From Xanthostigma xanthostigma (lineage: Eukaryota; Arthropoda; Insecta; Raphidioptera; Raphidiidae): a stretch of DNA of 64,000 nt. The translations under genes were made by a program, and so were the position numbers. The stretch is taken from positions 36,786,753 to 36,850,752 of the forward strand of contig OY754469.1 of assembly GCA_963575645.1 (NCBI GenBank). Reading direction: 5' to 3'. Position 1 is the first letter of the stretch, and each line of letters begins with the position of its first letter. Under the pieces are notes generated by a model. It was given only the letters and a program-made list of their open reading frames with translations. It made no database searches and was not told the origin of the DNA. Positions 1 through 11,895 of the stretch are shown here, piece by piece.

Positions 1-2735
1 AGTAATTTATAACCACAACATTTGTACTTTATAAAATAATAAAATTGAATATTTTAAGTATTTCGTGTTTATTATTAAACGGAATCGGAAGGTAAAATTT
101 GGACAGCTTTTATTTAAAAATAATAAATTATCAATCAAAAAATTATTGCCAGTAATATTATATTTACATTGTTATTAAAATTTAATAAACTTGCCTTAAT
201 CTATGAATAATTCTGTATGAACTACTGAATTATTGAATATTTCTGTACACTTTGCTGCGATCAGTCAGTAAAAGTGATTGGTTTTGAATTCACTGGTTGC
301 TTTAGTAAATTACCCAAATACAACAATATTATGTCTGAAACATTGGTTTAGCAAAGGATTCACAAAAATTAAAAAAAAAAAATTATCATAGGTATAAATA
401 GATATAACTATAGTTTGTTATTATATAATGAAACACCCATTGTTGACGATACAATGTAATATTAGAAAATTTTATTATTTAAACAAAACTAATATTACAG
501 CGTAACTAGGCTTGTCAATATTGTCCTGTATTTTGCGAGACGTCCCGTTTCAAAGGCAATTTTCAAAAGCCTTGCGGGACATAATTCGGCCCGGAAATAA
601 AATAGAAACAGTTTTCAACAGTTTTTTACTGTTACTGTTTGTAGAAGTTTCTTTGGAATAATAATCTTGGCTTATGTTTAATGGATACTTAATTTTTTAC
701 GCTCAATATCATAACACCTGACAGACTTCCTTAAAATATTTCTGCTGTTAGGAAATGAGAGAGAAATTCAGTGTCCATATGAAACCACGTAATGAATCTC
801 CCCTTTAATTTAGAATTTTGTATATATTAAAATATCTATATATAATATTTTTCCATTCGTGACTATGTCCCGCGAAAATAGTTTGTCTTCCGCTTATATA
901 TCCATGAAATCCCGGAAAATCGTTTTTTACGGCTGGCAATCCTAATCGTAACGTCAATAGTAGGTAGGTGTTTTATAAAATAGTAGTAAACTAAAGCTAT
1001 ATTTATCATATATAATCTTATTAGGTACATAAAAATAAAAGTAAAAAAAATAATCAATTGTACATATCTTATTTTTTGGTAGTCGCTGGATATATTTAAT
1101 TTAATAAGTATTTAATGCCTTTTACTGACGGGATCAAATGTATATTTTTCGTGTTCTTAATACTAATTATTATGAGTCATTTATACAAAATTATATTTTT
1201 CTATTATGCCCGTATTTACAGTCATTTCTACAAATAACATTTAAAAATGTAAACAATCGATCGACAAAACCATGAATGTGAACAATGGATCAAGGAAGTA
1301 AACAATTTGAATTGATCAATAATGAAAAAATTGTAAAAAAACTCACCAAAATTAATTAAGATCGCATTCGCGTCTAACCAAAATTTTTAACTGAGTCAGT
1401 TCCAATCGCATGTATATTTTGGAAAATTAAAATAAGTAATTTGTGTGTTTTTCGCGCCAAACAAGATTCTACGTTTTCTTTACTTGTGCTATAAGACATT
1501 ACTTCTTACCAAATTTCATGATTCTTGATCAACGAGAAGCCATATAGGTTATGATTTCCTTTGAGAGTGTCAAAATATGCGGCATATAAACGTTGACTTA
1601 GAAGTTTGAATTTTTCATAGCTCCAAGGGATTGCAGATCTGAGTATTTGTTATTAATTTAAACTTGATATCTCCACGCCTTCCTGAGAAAAATGATCTTG
1701 ACAGACAGACAGATGGACAACGAAGTGATCCTGTAAGAGTTCTTTTTTCCTTTTGAGGTGCGGAACAATAAAGACTTGAACATACGGACGGACATAATAT
1801 TATAAGTGCTCTCAGTTTCTACGCAGCCCCAAAAATATTATTTTGTGAATTTATTTTTGTTTTTTGTTTTTTTATAAAATTTGGTGAAAACAATACGTGC
1901 AGAAACAAAACATTTGCTCGATTCTCTATCGCGTTTCCGTTCTTTGTGATATAAAATGAAATTCTATACGCTGAAAGTTTAAATTTTTCCTACAATAAAA
2001 ATTACTTGAACACTCGTTTTTCAGGCACACAGTTTTTAATCTCCTGAAAAATTTACTAAATGTAACATGTACGGTTTTAGATATGACTGATCATATTGTG
2101 CTGAAGAAGTGACTAAACGATATTAAAGCCATCAAAAACAAAGCTATATTATTATACCAATAGTGAATTTTTAAAAATGTGTCTACCTACATTGTATTTG
2201 TTGACTTTTCAAAATGTATTTTGTATACATCGTTTGAAATAAAATACATTTTTTATTATTATTATTTGTTTTTATTTCAATTTCGAATTAAAAAACATTT
2301 CATTAATGTAAATATCCAATTGCTAAATATCAGAAATGCATTGTTTGAAGGTTATTTGTAGAAATTTTATGCCTCATATTTACGGAACGCAGTTAAATTT
2401 TATTCTTCGATTAAAATTAACTGCGTTTGATGAATATAAGGCTTACAAAACTTGTAAATAATCAGGTTTAGGATATGGTTTTATTTTGGTCAATCTCTGG
2501 TAATATCAATCAGGTACCTGATTTTATTCTCAACAGTAAACTTTCAAATTTTGATAACCATAGGCGTCGACTAGGTACGCATCTCCAGTGCTCTGGCAGC
2601 ATTGATATTTTTTTGAGCGCAGAACAATAATTGGAGCTCTTTCACCAAAAAGTGAGCATATTCTGTGCTAATTTCTGGCAAAAAATGTTTATGGTCAAAC
2701 ATGTTTTTGTAAAATTAAGTAGGTATAGGCCGTAG

Positions 2736-3457
2736 ACTGGCGCAACGATAGGGTGGCAGAACGGGACCGAGGGGGCCCCCGGCCCGGGAGGCCGTTAGGA
2801 CAGGAGGAACCTAACATTGATTACAAAATTTGATAAAAAAGCATGTATTTTGTTAAGATTAGTAGACATTTTGTTCCAAAATATGTATTGAAGTAGATTT
2901 ATTTGGATGAGGAACGATAGAAATAAGCTTTACCAAAGTATCGCTTGTGGCCAACGTTTCGAAAATTATATTTTCATCCTCAGGGCCTATTTTTGAAATT
3001 AAAAATTTTGTTGAAATTCATAATTTTAAATGATCATGTATAGGTACTACAATAATCTGCACAATTTACCATCTCAACTTGCATTGAGGTATGTTATAAT
3101 GTTTGGTTTATCTGATTTGTAATTTAGAAATCATAATAATATTAATGTAATTAAATACTATACATGTTCATAGGCCCTGAAGATGAAAATATAATTTTAG
3201 AAAAGTTGGCCACAAGCGATACTTTGGTAAAGCTTATTTCTATTGTTCCTCAACCAAATAAATCTCCTTCAATATGTATTTTGTATTTAAGGAATTTAAG
3301 TTAAGTATTAACTCAAGAACATAAAAGAATTATACAAATATCTATTAACTTTGTGAGATATAAAGATGAAACTACAACGTGAAGCTTTTTTATATTAAAG
3401 GAGGGCCCCATTCGATAAATTTGCCACGGGCCTCAGGTGGTATAGTGACGCCGCACT
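2736..3457. mobile_element. hAT-like non-autonomous element with nested foldback
   Basis: Flanked by GGCCGTAG (2728-2735) and GGCCGTGG (3458-3465), an 8-bp target duplication with one mismatch, as expected for hAT transposons. Its ends read ACTGGCGCAACGATA and, inverted, AGTGCGGCGTCACTATA. The GC-rich start (2755-2812) has a relative at about 13015-13100 in the opposite orientation. A foldback (arms about 2877-2990 and 3171-3283) lies inside it. No transposase is present. Confidence 0.65.
2877..3283. repeat. Foldback with hammerhead-like core motif
   Basis: Inverted arms of about 110 bp (2877-2990 and 3171-3283) separated by 180 bp. The inner end of each arm carries CTGA(A/G)GATG, then a self-complementary AAAAT-ATTTT stem, then (C/A)GAAA, at 3177-3205 on the plus strand and 2955-2982 on the minus strand. 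The order resembles a hammerhead ribozyme core as found in Penelope-like elements, but with an extra base. Catalysis is not implied. Confidence 0.55.
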
Positions 3458-4371
3458 GGCCGTGGAACTAAATTAATACACAGAAAGATAGTGCTATTAT
3501 TATTAAGGAACACCCATTATTGCAATGCAATAAGTATTAAAAAAAATATTTTTAAGCAATGTTAATGTCGAGACTTTCATTATGAGAAAGGTTGATTGTT
3601 TAGATATGTCACTGTAGCGTATATATGATAGCTTACCGGCCGCGAAAGGGGAAGATTCGGGTTTGAATCCTACGATTGTTTGAAAATATTTTTTTTAATA
3701 TAGCATTGTAACAATTGAACCTATTAATCTAAGAGCTCCTGAACTTTTTGAAAGTTGATTGCTTTACAATGCAGTTTAACGAGTATTTAATCCATGCAAC
3801 GAAAATGAAATTCTGCCATTATCAATTCCTAAAGTTGCGAGTCTGTAACCAGGAACTCCAGCTCGAGCGTACCGGTGAACCGATATCTGTCGCATGAACC
3901 AATATGGCGTCAGCTACTGGGTAACACACACGTTCATGGCTTACATGTGTGTAGTATCGTGTGAAGCTAAACAACTTTGGTAACTATGGCGAAAACTGGT
4001 GGAAAGAACCGAAGTTTTCCCAGGTAGTGATAACAGCGCCATCTAGCGTGCGCCAGAAAACGGTCCGTCTCGAAACACGGCATGCTTAGGAAGCTAGGTC
4101 TCCTGGTAACACACTTCGTGATTTATACCAATTCGCGAGAGCATACAAGACGTCTTTCAAAAGTCGGCGCCTATGATTGGAATCGTTATAACCGGTTGCG
4201 ACGAGAAATGATCAAAGTATGAACAAAACTAACGCACATAATATTACCACAGCACAGACTCGGAAACCGTGTCGCCATGTTGTTAGTAGGGAATCTGTTG
4301 AGTTTCTTATAAATTCGCTGTGACAAACAACAAAGTACAAACAGTCGGTTGATTAGGCTGGTGTTTCTAAT

Positions 4372-4575
4372 CAGCCCCGGATCTGGGGGGGAGGGCAAAC
4401 CGGGGCACCCGCTTCGGGTGGCAGGCTCAGGGGGCGCCAAAATCATAATATGATATGGTTGAAAAATGCCATATATTTGTGCATTTTTTTAAGTAATTTA
4501 TCTCAAACGCTGGAGAGAGGGGGCGCCATTATCAAGTTTCTGCCCCGGTTCGAAAAAATCATAGACCCGGGGCTG
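4372..4575. mobile_element. Short hAT-like MITE
   Basis: 204-bp element with ends CAGCCCCGGATCTGGG and, inverted, CAGCCCCGGGTCTAT. Flanks TTTCTAAT and TTTTTAGT agree in six of eight positions, a possible worn 8-bp duplication. It is GC-rich and non-coding. Confidence 0.5.
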
Positions 4576-4793
4576 TTTTTAGTATGCTTTGAAGGAAATA
4601 TCAGCTGAATGACTCGAAGTGTAAAATTTAATTCGTTCGCGCATACATGCTGCGCAAGCGGCCGCCATGTTCTTAGCAGGCTGACTTAAACTGACGGATC
4701 AGCCATATGGTAAAATTACGAGAGGGTTTAGCACAGGTGTACTTAGAGTCTTAGAAATTGGTTGACAAATATCAAAATGAAGTCAGTCTATAT

Positions 4794-5023
4794 TAGGCCT
4801 GGGCAAATGGCGGATTATAAAAGTTTGCCAATATAATTTGGCGCATAAAAAAAAATTAGAAAAATAGTAAATAACAAGGGCCACAACAGACGAAAAATGA
4901 CCTTTCTCTTGCGGAAATGAAATAACTATTTTTTTATTTTTTTTTTGCTTTCCAAATTTTTGCCCACGGTAAAAATTTTTATCAGCAATGTGGCCCGACG
5001 ATCAAAAGATTTGCCCGCCTCTG
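4794..5023. mobile_element. hAT MITE family 1 (GGGCAAAT type), copy 1
   Basis: 230-bp copy of a family with ends like CAGGCCTGGGCAAAT. The flanking octamers GTCTATAT (4786-4793) and GTCGATAT (5024-5031) differ at one base. The 3' part reads ATCAAAAGATTTGCCCGCC, shared with the copies at 39571, 40673 and 44988. No coding capacity. Confidence 0.75.
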
Positions 5024-5290
5024 GTCGATATGCTGTGGTAATACAAATATATAACTTACAGAGGAAAGTTCTGCAAATAAATAGTATTAAATAATTATAT
5101 AGAAACATTTTAAGTGAACGAAACATTTTTTTTGGGGCAAAAAATTTCAAGCAATTTCTTTGCCTTACTCTGGAAAAAAACAATAAAATGACGAGCATGA
5201 ATTTCTTTTTTTTGTAATATAAATAAATGGACGCCTGTAACATTGAAGTGAAACTTCTATAGCATGTAACCTGGTTACATATAACCCGTA

Positions 5291-5704
5291 AGGCCACTGC
5301 ACACGAGGATAGAAACGCTGCTAGATTCTTTGCTAGATTTGCCTACTAGTTTTCTAGCGCTGGTTTTCTTGATTGCTGTTATGTGCTCACTTCACGCGAG
5401 ACGTCTTTTCAAACTAGTTTTGTAAATAAATCTGGTGCGCGTGCAGTGTGTGTTGTCTGACTCTAAGCAGTGGGTGTTTGTTCAAGTTGCCCACGTGACA
5501 AGGTACTGCTTCTTGATTGGTTCTTGCTCATACCTAGCAACTGCTAGCAGCCGACCTAACAAGGAAAAGAGCTCCTGTTCTAATTTTAAAACCTATCCTG
5601 TGAGCTAGCAGGAAACCCCGCAGTGACGTCATTTCCAGCATCGAACCTAGCCTACCGGCAAGCAGAACTCCAAGCAGTATTTCTAGCCTCGTGTGCAGCG
5701 GACT
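5291..5704. mobile_element. TIR MITE family 2 (GCACACGAGG ends), copy 1
   Basis: Terminal inverted repeats AGGCCACTGCACACGAGG and, inverted, AGTCCGCTGCACACGAGG. It shares its body (TTTCTAGCGCTGGTTTTC and flanking sequence) with copies at 46444 and 51246. The 51246 copy has a TTA duplication, as in PIF/Harbinger elements. Non-coding. Confidence 0.7.
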
Positions 5705-6289
5705 TAACTGTAGTCCACTTCAAAAACTGTACGTAAAATATTGGTGTCCAACTGTAAATTTGTTATTTTGAAAGCATAATTTTAAACTAAAGTAACTATT
5801 ATAAAAATAATTTTAGAATGTAACAAACTCTTTGTTAATTATCACACAATGTCATTCTGTTTTTTTTTATGTACCATTTTTAATTAATTATACATTGTTC
5901 CAATAAAAATAGTATTTAAATACGAAATAGTCATTAATAATTTCACCAATTTCTTTCATAAAATATTATACAAATATTTTTATCTATTTTATATACACGT
6001 TTTAATTGATTTTCATTAAGTCACATTTTCACATTTTTTAAATACACATTCATAAAACATTTTTTTTTATAAATATTAACATATATAATTTATTTTAGAA
6101 TTTTTTTAATCCGCATAAATCTCGTATTTTTCGTTTATTTTTCAACATGATACTTCATCTAAGTGAGAACTCCATACACGGTGGATCTTTTTTTATATTT
6201 TTGAATCTATAGTCATAATTAGTGAACGTGCGATTTCATTGGCAACTTTTTCCCTGTGCTATTTAAAAATTTTCTGTTAGCTATGTGCT

Positions 6290-6422
6290 AACCTCTCTCT
6301 GCTAACGGTAATATTATTGTCACTGTCATGCGCAGTCGCTAAACCGAAACTGTATTGGTTTAGGAACACTTTTAGCTACTGCGCATGAGTGTGACGATAA
6401 TAGTACCGTTTGCAGAGAGGTT
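6290..6422. repeat. Foldback family 3 (GCGCATG), copy 1
   Basis: Arms 6290-6344 and 6371-6422 are imperfectly complementary; both contain the GCGCAT core and run out to AACCTCTCT / AGAGAGGTT. A related foldback is at 59172-59322. Non-coding. Confidence 0.65.
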
Positions 6423-7435
6423 GGAACAGGGCTGTGTCTTTAGTGCTATATTTAAATTTACTAGAAATAAATTTATCTTAAAAAAGTTTATGTCAGAGGT
6501 TTTTACTTCGATTTCTTTCGTTCTCTTTAACATGATTGGTTTAAAATTGAAGAGGGGGTGCGGCTTTAGTAGCGCACGGTACTTCAAAGCAAGTATTTTC
6601 TTAAAACGAAACGCGACAAATTTAGCTTTGTTATAAAGAAAAAATACTATTATTCGAAGTGATAAAAATTCTTCTTGTTGTGTTATAAGTCGAATGTTTG
6701 CCAGTAAATCGAATATCTCGATAAGTCGAATTTTTTCAAATAGTTGAAGTATCATGTTTTACTTGCAGAAACCTTGTTTTCAATTTTGTTATAGCGAGTT
6801 GAAAAAAAAATAATAATAAAATCGTCTATCTTCTGTGTTTTAAATGTTCAAAGATTTTATAATTATCAATAATAGCCAGCATTGTTTATTCTTTTTGAAG
6901 TGTACTTGCATGGAATTTTCTTCAAGCTATATTATTAGAGCAGTATTACCCAATAAAATGATATCTCTATTGACTTCAAATAAGTTCAAAAATAAATTAT
7001 GAAATATTGCCCGTTGCAAAGCGCTTTTTCTCATTCTAAAAAATACGAGAAAAAGACAGTGTAAAACTATGTATCTAAGAAAACGAATACTCACACTGCA
7101 CAGTGACGTCACACGATCTGTGTGATCACGTGCTTTTAAAATTTATTCATATTTTAACAACGAAACTAGTTTTTAACATTTTTATTCAAACGCGTATTTT
7201 CGTTTTGCATTATAAAAATGTGACAAAAATTCCATGAAAGTACTCCATTAAAATAGCTTTCTTACCTTGTATATATTATGTAGGTATATTCCTTAAAATA
7301 CTGTGCAAATTTCGAAAAATGTATCTATGTTTTGACAAAACAGTGTGAGAACGCCTTTAAAATCGTTAAACTTTATTTTTTGCTTAAAATATTTTGAAAT
7401 TGTAAATTCTAAAATCGTGACCAATCTTATTTTAA

Positions 7436-7548
7436 TGCAATATATAGACGTTTGATAACTAAGGTCAGTTTCAAACATTGATTAAAATGTTTGCAACTGA
7501 CTTCAGTTGTCGAACGTCTATATATATAGGTATTGCAATAAAATAAAA
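7436..7548. repeat. Imperfect inverted repeat
   Basis: Left arm starts TGCAATATATAGACGTTTG and right arm ends CGTCTATATATATAGGTATTGCA; the centre is ACATTGATTAAAATGT. Probably a worn foldback MITE. Confidence 0.5.
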
Positions 7549-8045
7549 TAATTCACGGTTTTAGATTTTAATATTTTGATTCTCATCTCGTTAAATCGTG
7601 GGATTATTTGCAAAAACTTTGTAAATGCAATTTTACAAAAAAAAAGTATACAACTATATAACCAGTCACCTTCTGCTCCATTGTACCTACAATTTAAATT
7701 AGTATATTATGTTTCACACTGTATACGTCGTTCTGTTACATTAAAATATGTTACAGATGGATAGACGACATTTCAAAAAATGTTTAAATTATATTTTAAT
7801 AAAGATTTTTAATAATATTTTAAAAGCACTTAAAAGTTCATTGGTCATTGAGCAAACTTGATGAGATGAATACGTCGCAGCTGAAGCGCTTCTAATGGCA
7901 AGATGTCCATTTGGTTTGTTCTGATGATATTAATTCAAATTAAATATTTTATTTTCAAAATAATTATCAGAGCCTGGGTTATTTAATCGTGACGTCATAT
8001 ACGAATATTTTATTCTTGCGATATTTTTTTCTAAATAAATTGGAA

Positions 8046-8094
8046 ATATTAAGCGAGCTGTTCCACGGTTCGTAGAACGGCTCGTTTAATATTT
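8046..8094. repeat. Short hairpin
   Basis: Near-perfect hairpin with outer sequence AATATTAA(G)CGAGC and its complement GCTCGTTTAATATT around an ACGGTTCGT centre. Function unknown. Confidence 0.5.
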
Positions 8095-8443
8095 TATCAA
8101 ATTTTAAAAATTTGATATTTTTGAACCGTGCATAATATTTCCTCATATATAAACAAATAATGAAAAACAACCATTTATTTCTTACACCAATAATTAAAGA
8201 AATACATATATATTATATATATTTTAAACGTTGAGCATAAACTGGTATAATGTTATGACGTAGAAGACAGTCACCCTTCTTTATCTATGAGAGAAATGTA
8301 TATATGGATTACTTTCCTTGTGATTTGTTTGAAAAAAATTGAAAAATTAACATTTTTGGAATTGTTTTTATTATACAAAATTAAATTTTAAAAAAATTAT
8401 CTATTTTTAAATTTCAACAAAAAAAAAGAAAGAAATATATATA

Positions 8444-9301
8444 GGTAATTGCTCGTATTCCTCTCGAGAGAAGAAAATATGACTAATTTGGAATGATTTA
8501 CCTCTATCACTTGGGGGACGGAAATGCGTTATTTTCGAGAAAATCTATTTCAATTTTCTTTTTACAAAAATCCGAATTTTGGGAGTTAAAAATTTAAAAA
8601 AAATATATATTCTCATTTCTTGGCCTGCATTTTTCCATGATCTGATAGCTTATTAATTTACCAACCTTTCTAAAGCTAAAAAACCACGAAATTACTGTTA
8701 GATTTTGTTATGTTGTTTGTTAAAAATTACTATGAATAAAAAAACTAAAATAAAAATTCCTCATAGAAGTGTCATTATCATACAAAATGACGCATTTCCG
8801 AGTCCTAAGTGATTTAAAATCACTGGATATTTTTTTTCGTGTTTGAGACCAAATATTTCTTTTTTTATAAATGGACTTTCATAATTAATATTTTAAAAAA
8901 GATGAAATATTTACCATAAATAAATTTATAAATTAATATTCAATTGATAATGAAACTGTAAATAAGAAATTAGTCTAAATAAATCATCATTTTGAAGAGA
9001 AGTAAGAATTTATATTATTCTAAACCTACAAATATTACCCTTTCAGGCGTCTATTCAATTTTTTTTTTATAATGAATTGAAAATCCAATTGATAATTTTG
9101 ATATTATTATCAGTTTAGTACCTGGGAATATGGGGCTTGTAATAGTCTAATAGACGAGCCATGGAAACGCCAGGCACTGCTATAGTAACATCAGTAACAC
9201 CATTAGCATCAGTGACCTATCTATAAAAATATCTAATCTATGGTTAAATCATTCCAAAGTAGTCATAGTTACGTCTGCCGAGAGGAATACGAGCAATTAC
9301 C
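8444..9301. mobile_element. TIR element, non-autonomous
   Basis: Inverted terminal repeats of about 60 bp (8444-8504 and 9241-9301), both ending GGTAATTGCTCGTATTCCTC. The 858-bp element has no coding region and sits about 310 bp beyond the stop of the dipeptidase extension. No target duplication is obvious. Confidence 0.65.
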
Positions 9302-9613
9302 GGTCAGCCTGTATATATACAAATATTTCAATCCACCTTTTGCAAGATTCACTGTATCTACTGACTGAACTATTATTGAAACAGATTTTTTTAGTTTCGT
9401 AGACGTCACCATTCCAAAGCCAAACTCTGATTTAATAATATAAGACATTTCTTGCCCTGACACGATATTTTAACACTGTTTCTCCACGGACTCAACTATT
9501 TACAGCGCTTTAACGGCACCAATAGCACCAATTTTAGGCGGTGACGAAACTTATTTACTTCCTATATATATTATATAGATAGATCTGTTAACTCAGTCGA
9601 TTGAACAGTGCGT

Positions 9614-10015
9614 TTACGCTGTGCCAATACGATTGCAATAACACAGTGATGATGAATTACATGGCAGTGCTGAAACGTTGGTACATAATATTTCGCTTGA
9701 TTCACCTGTCACTGAAACATCGTTTTCAGTAAAACAGAATGGAGCGCTTAAAGGTGAAGTTGAAGCGCTTAAACACGAAGTATTGGATTTATTTAATAAA
9801 GAAATTTTATCGTTTAGATTTTCTATTGCTTGTGTACGAATTAACAGCGGTTCAGATGCGCCGTTCGCATTGACAGTGTTTGATTTTGCCGGTGCTGAAG
9901 TGCTGTCGGTATTGTATCTTTGGGGCATGCTGTTTGCCGCATAATTTTCATTAATATACAGTGGTGTTTGGTATTCTGCTGGCACTGAATAAGCGCTACG
10001 TTTCGTGGTGTAAGA
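9614..10015 (-). CDS. In-frame open extension downstream of dipeptidase TGA
   Basis: The frame of exon C stays open from the codon after TGA to a TAA at 9616-9614: 133 codons. The product is rich in Ser, Thr, Asn and Ala, with six Cys in the last 60 or so residues, and has no hydrophobic membrane segment. Local GC and codon use (many GCN, TCA, AAC codons) are unlike the AT-rich flanks and resemble exons B and C. I do not recognise a homologue. It could be a readthrough extension, a C-terminal tail cut off by a recent nonsense change, or a 3' UTR that happens to be open. The base after TGA is T, which is not the C that favours known insect readthrough. There is no ATG near its start, so it is unlikely to be a separate gene. 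Confidence 0.45.
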   Translation of the reverse strand, partial: SYTTKRSAYSVPAEYQTPLYINENYAANSMPQRYNTDSTSAPAKSNTVNANGASEPLLIRTQAIENLNDKISLLNKSNTSCLSASTSPLSAPFCFTENDVSVTGESSEILCTNVSALPCNSSSLCYCNRIGTA

Positions 10016-10117
10016 TCACGTGCCTGTGTAACGACAGTAAGTCCGACCCATGACGTCATCTCGCGGTATTACGTCCTCCAAAGGTTGAACTCCGGCCTCT
10101 GCTAAACGATCTCTAAC
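10016..10117 (-). CDS. Dipeptidase (peptidase M19), exon C with TGA
   Basis: Exon beginning after a TTGCAG acceptor; 33 codons and then TGA (10018-10016). It encodes VRDRLAEAGVQPLEDVIPRD followed by DVMGRTYCRYTGT, the end of the conserved dipeptidase region (linker plus the Cys that forms the C-terminal disulphide in this family). The usual GPI-anchor or hydrophobic C-terminal tail is not present before the TGA. The frame continues open after the TGA for 133 codons (see next entry), so this TGA may be a readthrough codon, a strain-specific nonsense change, or the true end. A candidate AATAAA on the minus strand lies near 9790, which would fit termination at the TGA. Confidence 0.85.
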   Translation of the reverse strand, partial: VRDRLAEAGVQPLEDVIPRDDVMGRTYCRYTGT

Positions 10118-10312
10118 CTGCAACAAAACGAAATATATATTACGACTTGTTTCGAGACCTAAATGTGATCGTTCTGCATATTTTTTACGGCTTACGTAAA
10201 AGTACAAAACGAGCTCCCAACATTCAAAGTAGTCGGGTAAGAAGATAATCGATTTAACATCATCTCACCAACAGCAATCGCGGAGTCGGAATTTTTTATT
10301 CTTTTAATTTAA

Positions 10313-10800
10313 GGTAGTACAAGCAGCAAGGCGACTTTAAATAAAAGGCTTGATTTTTTTATATTTCGGTAGATAGATGATATGTTTTCATTGATTTCTC
10401 CAAAACTAGTCGGTGGAAATAAAAAAAAAAAAAAAAAAACTATTTAAATTAAAGTTAAAACCTAATAAATTATTGAAAACAAAAAAATCTGTTGTGCCCG
10501 ACTAATTAAAAAGATATTTAATCTCTTTTTAATTAGTCGGCCACAACGGGTTTTTTTTTTTTGTTAGTTTTTTTTTTAATTTCCACCGACTAGTTTTGGA
10601 GAAATCAATGAAAACATATCATCCATCTACTGTTTTACCATAAAGCCAATGTTAAATATGTCTACTTTTGAAGTCATTTATTTATTTAAATAATCGAGTA
10701 ACCCCCCCTAAAATTTTCAGAATTGGTTTAGACTTAGTCCAACTTCATATAAAAAAAAATCTAGCCTTTTATTTAAAATTGCCTTGGTGCTCGTACTACC
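10313..10800. repeat. Long foldback flanked by TTAA
   Basis: Almost the whole 488 bp is an inverted repeat: arms from GGTAGTAC to a short centre at about 10518 and back to GTACTACC. TTAA lies on both sides (10309-10312 and 10801-10804), so a 4-bp TTAA duplication is possible. Inside are opposed poly-A and poly-T tracts and the motif ACTAGTCGGTGGAAAT with its complement. Confidence 0.7.
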
Positions 10801-10938
10801 TTAAGCCTCCAGTATTTTAAATATTTTGTTCAAACTTGTACATTGGTACAATATATTTATATACATTATTATAGGTATATGTATTTTTAAAATTTAACAG
10901 TATCATTCTATCTTCACAAATATACTGCCATTCTACAT

Positions 10939-11470
10939 ATTATAATAAATGAAATAAAACTTCTGTTAACGCGTGCGGTGACGCGGGTAACGATTAGTAA
11001 GAAGCATTATGTTATTTGCTATTCGTTTGCATGGTTATATAATATATAATATAGTTTCACGTGTAAAAATTAACCAACGCAAGCTTCCAGCTACCTATTT
11101 TCTTTTTGATAGATCTTCAGAACAAAAGAACATAGCTGATTTTTTCTTATTTTTAAAATATTTCCGAAACTATAGAGTTTAAAAAAAAATATGTTATAAC
11201 AGAACAACTACATTATAGCACATCTTCTGCGCATCCGTCGATTTTCCCCAAAAACAAAAGGGTTCTTCATATTTGCTTCTAATTAATATCTTTCCAAAAG
11301 TTTGTTTCAATCCGCTCATCTGTTTGACCACAGACAAACAGATGAACATACTTTTTCTAAAAATATGTTTTTGGACTCGGGGAACCTTTAAATGAAAAAC
11401 ATATTGTAGAACTTAAAAAAATGAATTTTGACCTAAATTAGCACCATTCCTCATTTGTGAAGTTGAAATA
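10939..11470 (+). repeat. Dispersed repeat family 4, copy
   Basis: Shares long stretches with 24060-25075, 62745-63330 and, inverted, 13195-13350 and 61395-61545. Landmarks are ACTTCTGTTAACGCGTG near the start, ACAGACAAACAGATG in the middle and GACCTAAATTAGCACCATTCC near the end. The layout resembles the 3' part of a LINE, but I see no coding remnant, so the class is open. Confidence 0.5.
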
Positions 11471-11895
11471 GTAATAAAACAAGCCGATCTCTTAAGAATT
11501 AGTTTGGACGTACGTAATACAGACCAACAACTGCTGTTCGCGATTTTCAATTACAATTTTAGGATTTATGAACTTGAATCAATCTAAAAAATGGTTCCAT
11601 TTTATAGAACAGATGCTACTCTTTTCGAAGGGTGACAATTGGAACCCATTACTTGTGTAATTAACCTAGATCTAACTATTTGTTTGGATAGACGTAGCTC
11701 TAGTGCGCAAAGCTATAATAGAGCACACTCTCGCTATCGGGGTGTGTAAGGGTATCTTGTATAAAACAAAAAAAAAAGACGAGCCGTTGTGGGACGCCTG
11801 GCAGGTGTGAAACATAAATTTAAGCTTGCCAAATGCAACTTTAAGTTACAAGCAGCGTCATTTAAAAATGACTATTTTAAAGACTAATAAATGTA

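Larger units (their letters stand above)
1..9613. other. Downstream flank, no gene recognised
   Basis: No convincing coding region. Open frames here (for example 4926-5297 and both strands of 6372-6755) have no family signature and lie in AT-rich or repeat sequence. 1490-1800 resembles the 3' end of a LINE-type repeat and is partly repeated at 34730-34880. 1-1480, 1800-2735, 3466-4371, 5705-6289, 6424-7435 and 7549-8443 hold nothing I can name beyond poly-A/T tracts and weak hairpins. Confidence 0.6.

Noticed and set aside
3625-3680. tRNA-like sequence with GGGTTTGAATCCT
   Set aside because: Only the B box is convincing; no A box or cloverleaf could be drawn.
4926-5297. 123-codon open frame on the minus strand
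   Set aside because: Overlaps a MITE and AT-rich sequence, with no recognisable domain.
6372-6755. Overlapping open frames on both strands
   Set aside because: Partly in a foldback; composition follows the AT bias, and no homology is visible.
7101-7134. TGACGTCA and TCACGTG motifs as regulatory elements
   Set aside because: Single short motifs in intergenic sequence; expected by chance and with no linked promoter.
9841-10059. 72-codon minus-strand open frame overlapping the dipeptidase exon
   Set aside because: It is in a different frame from the conserved exon C and its extension.
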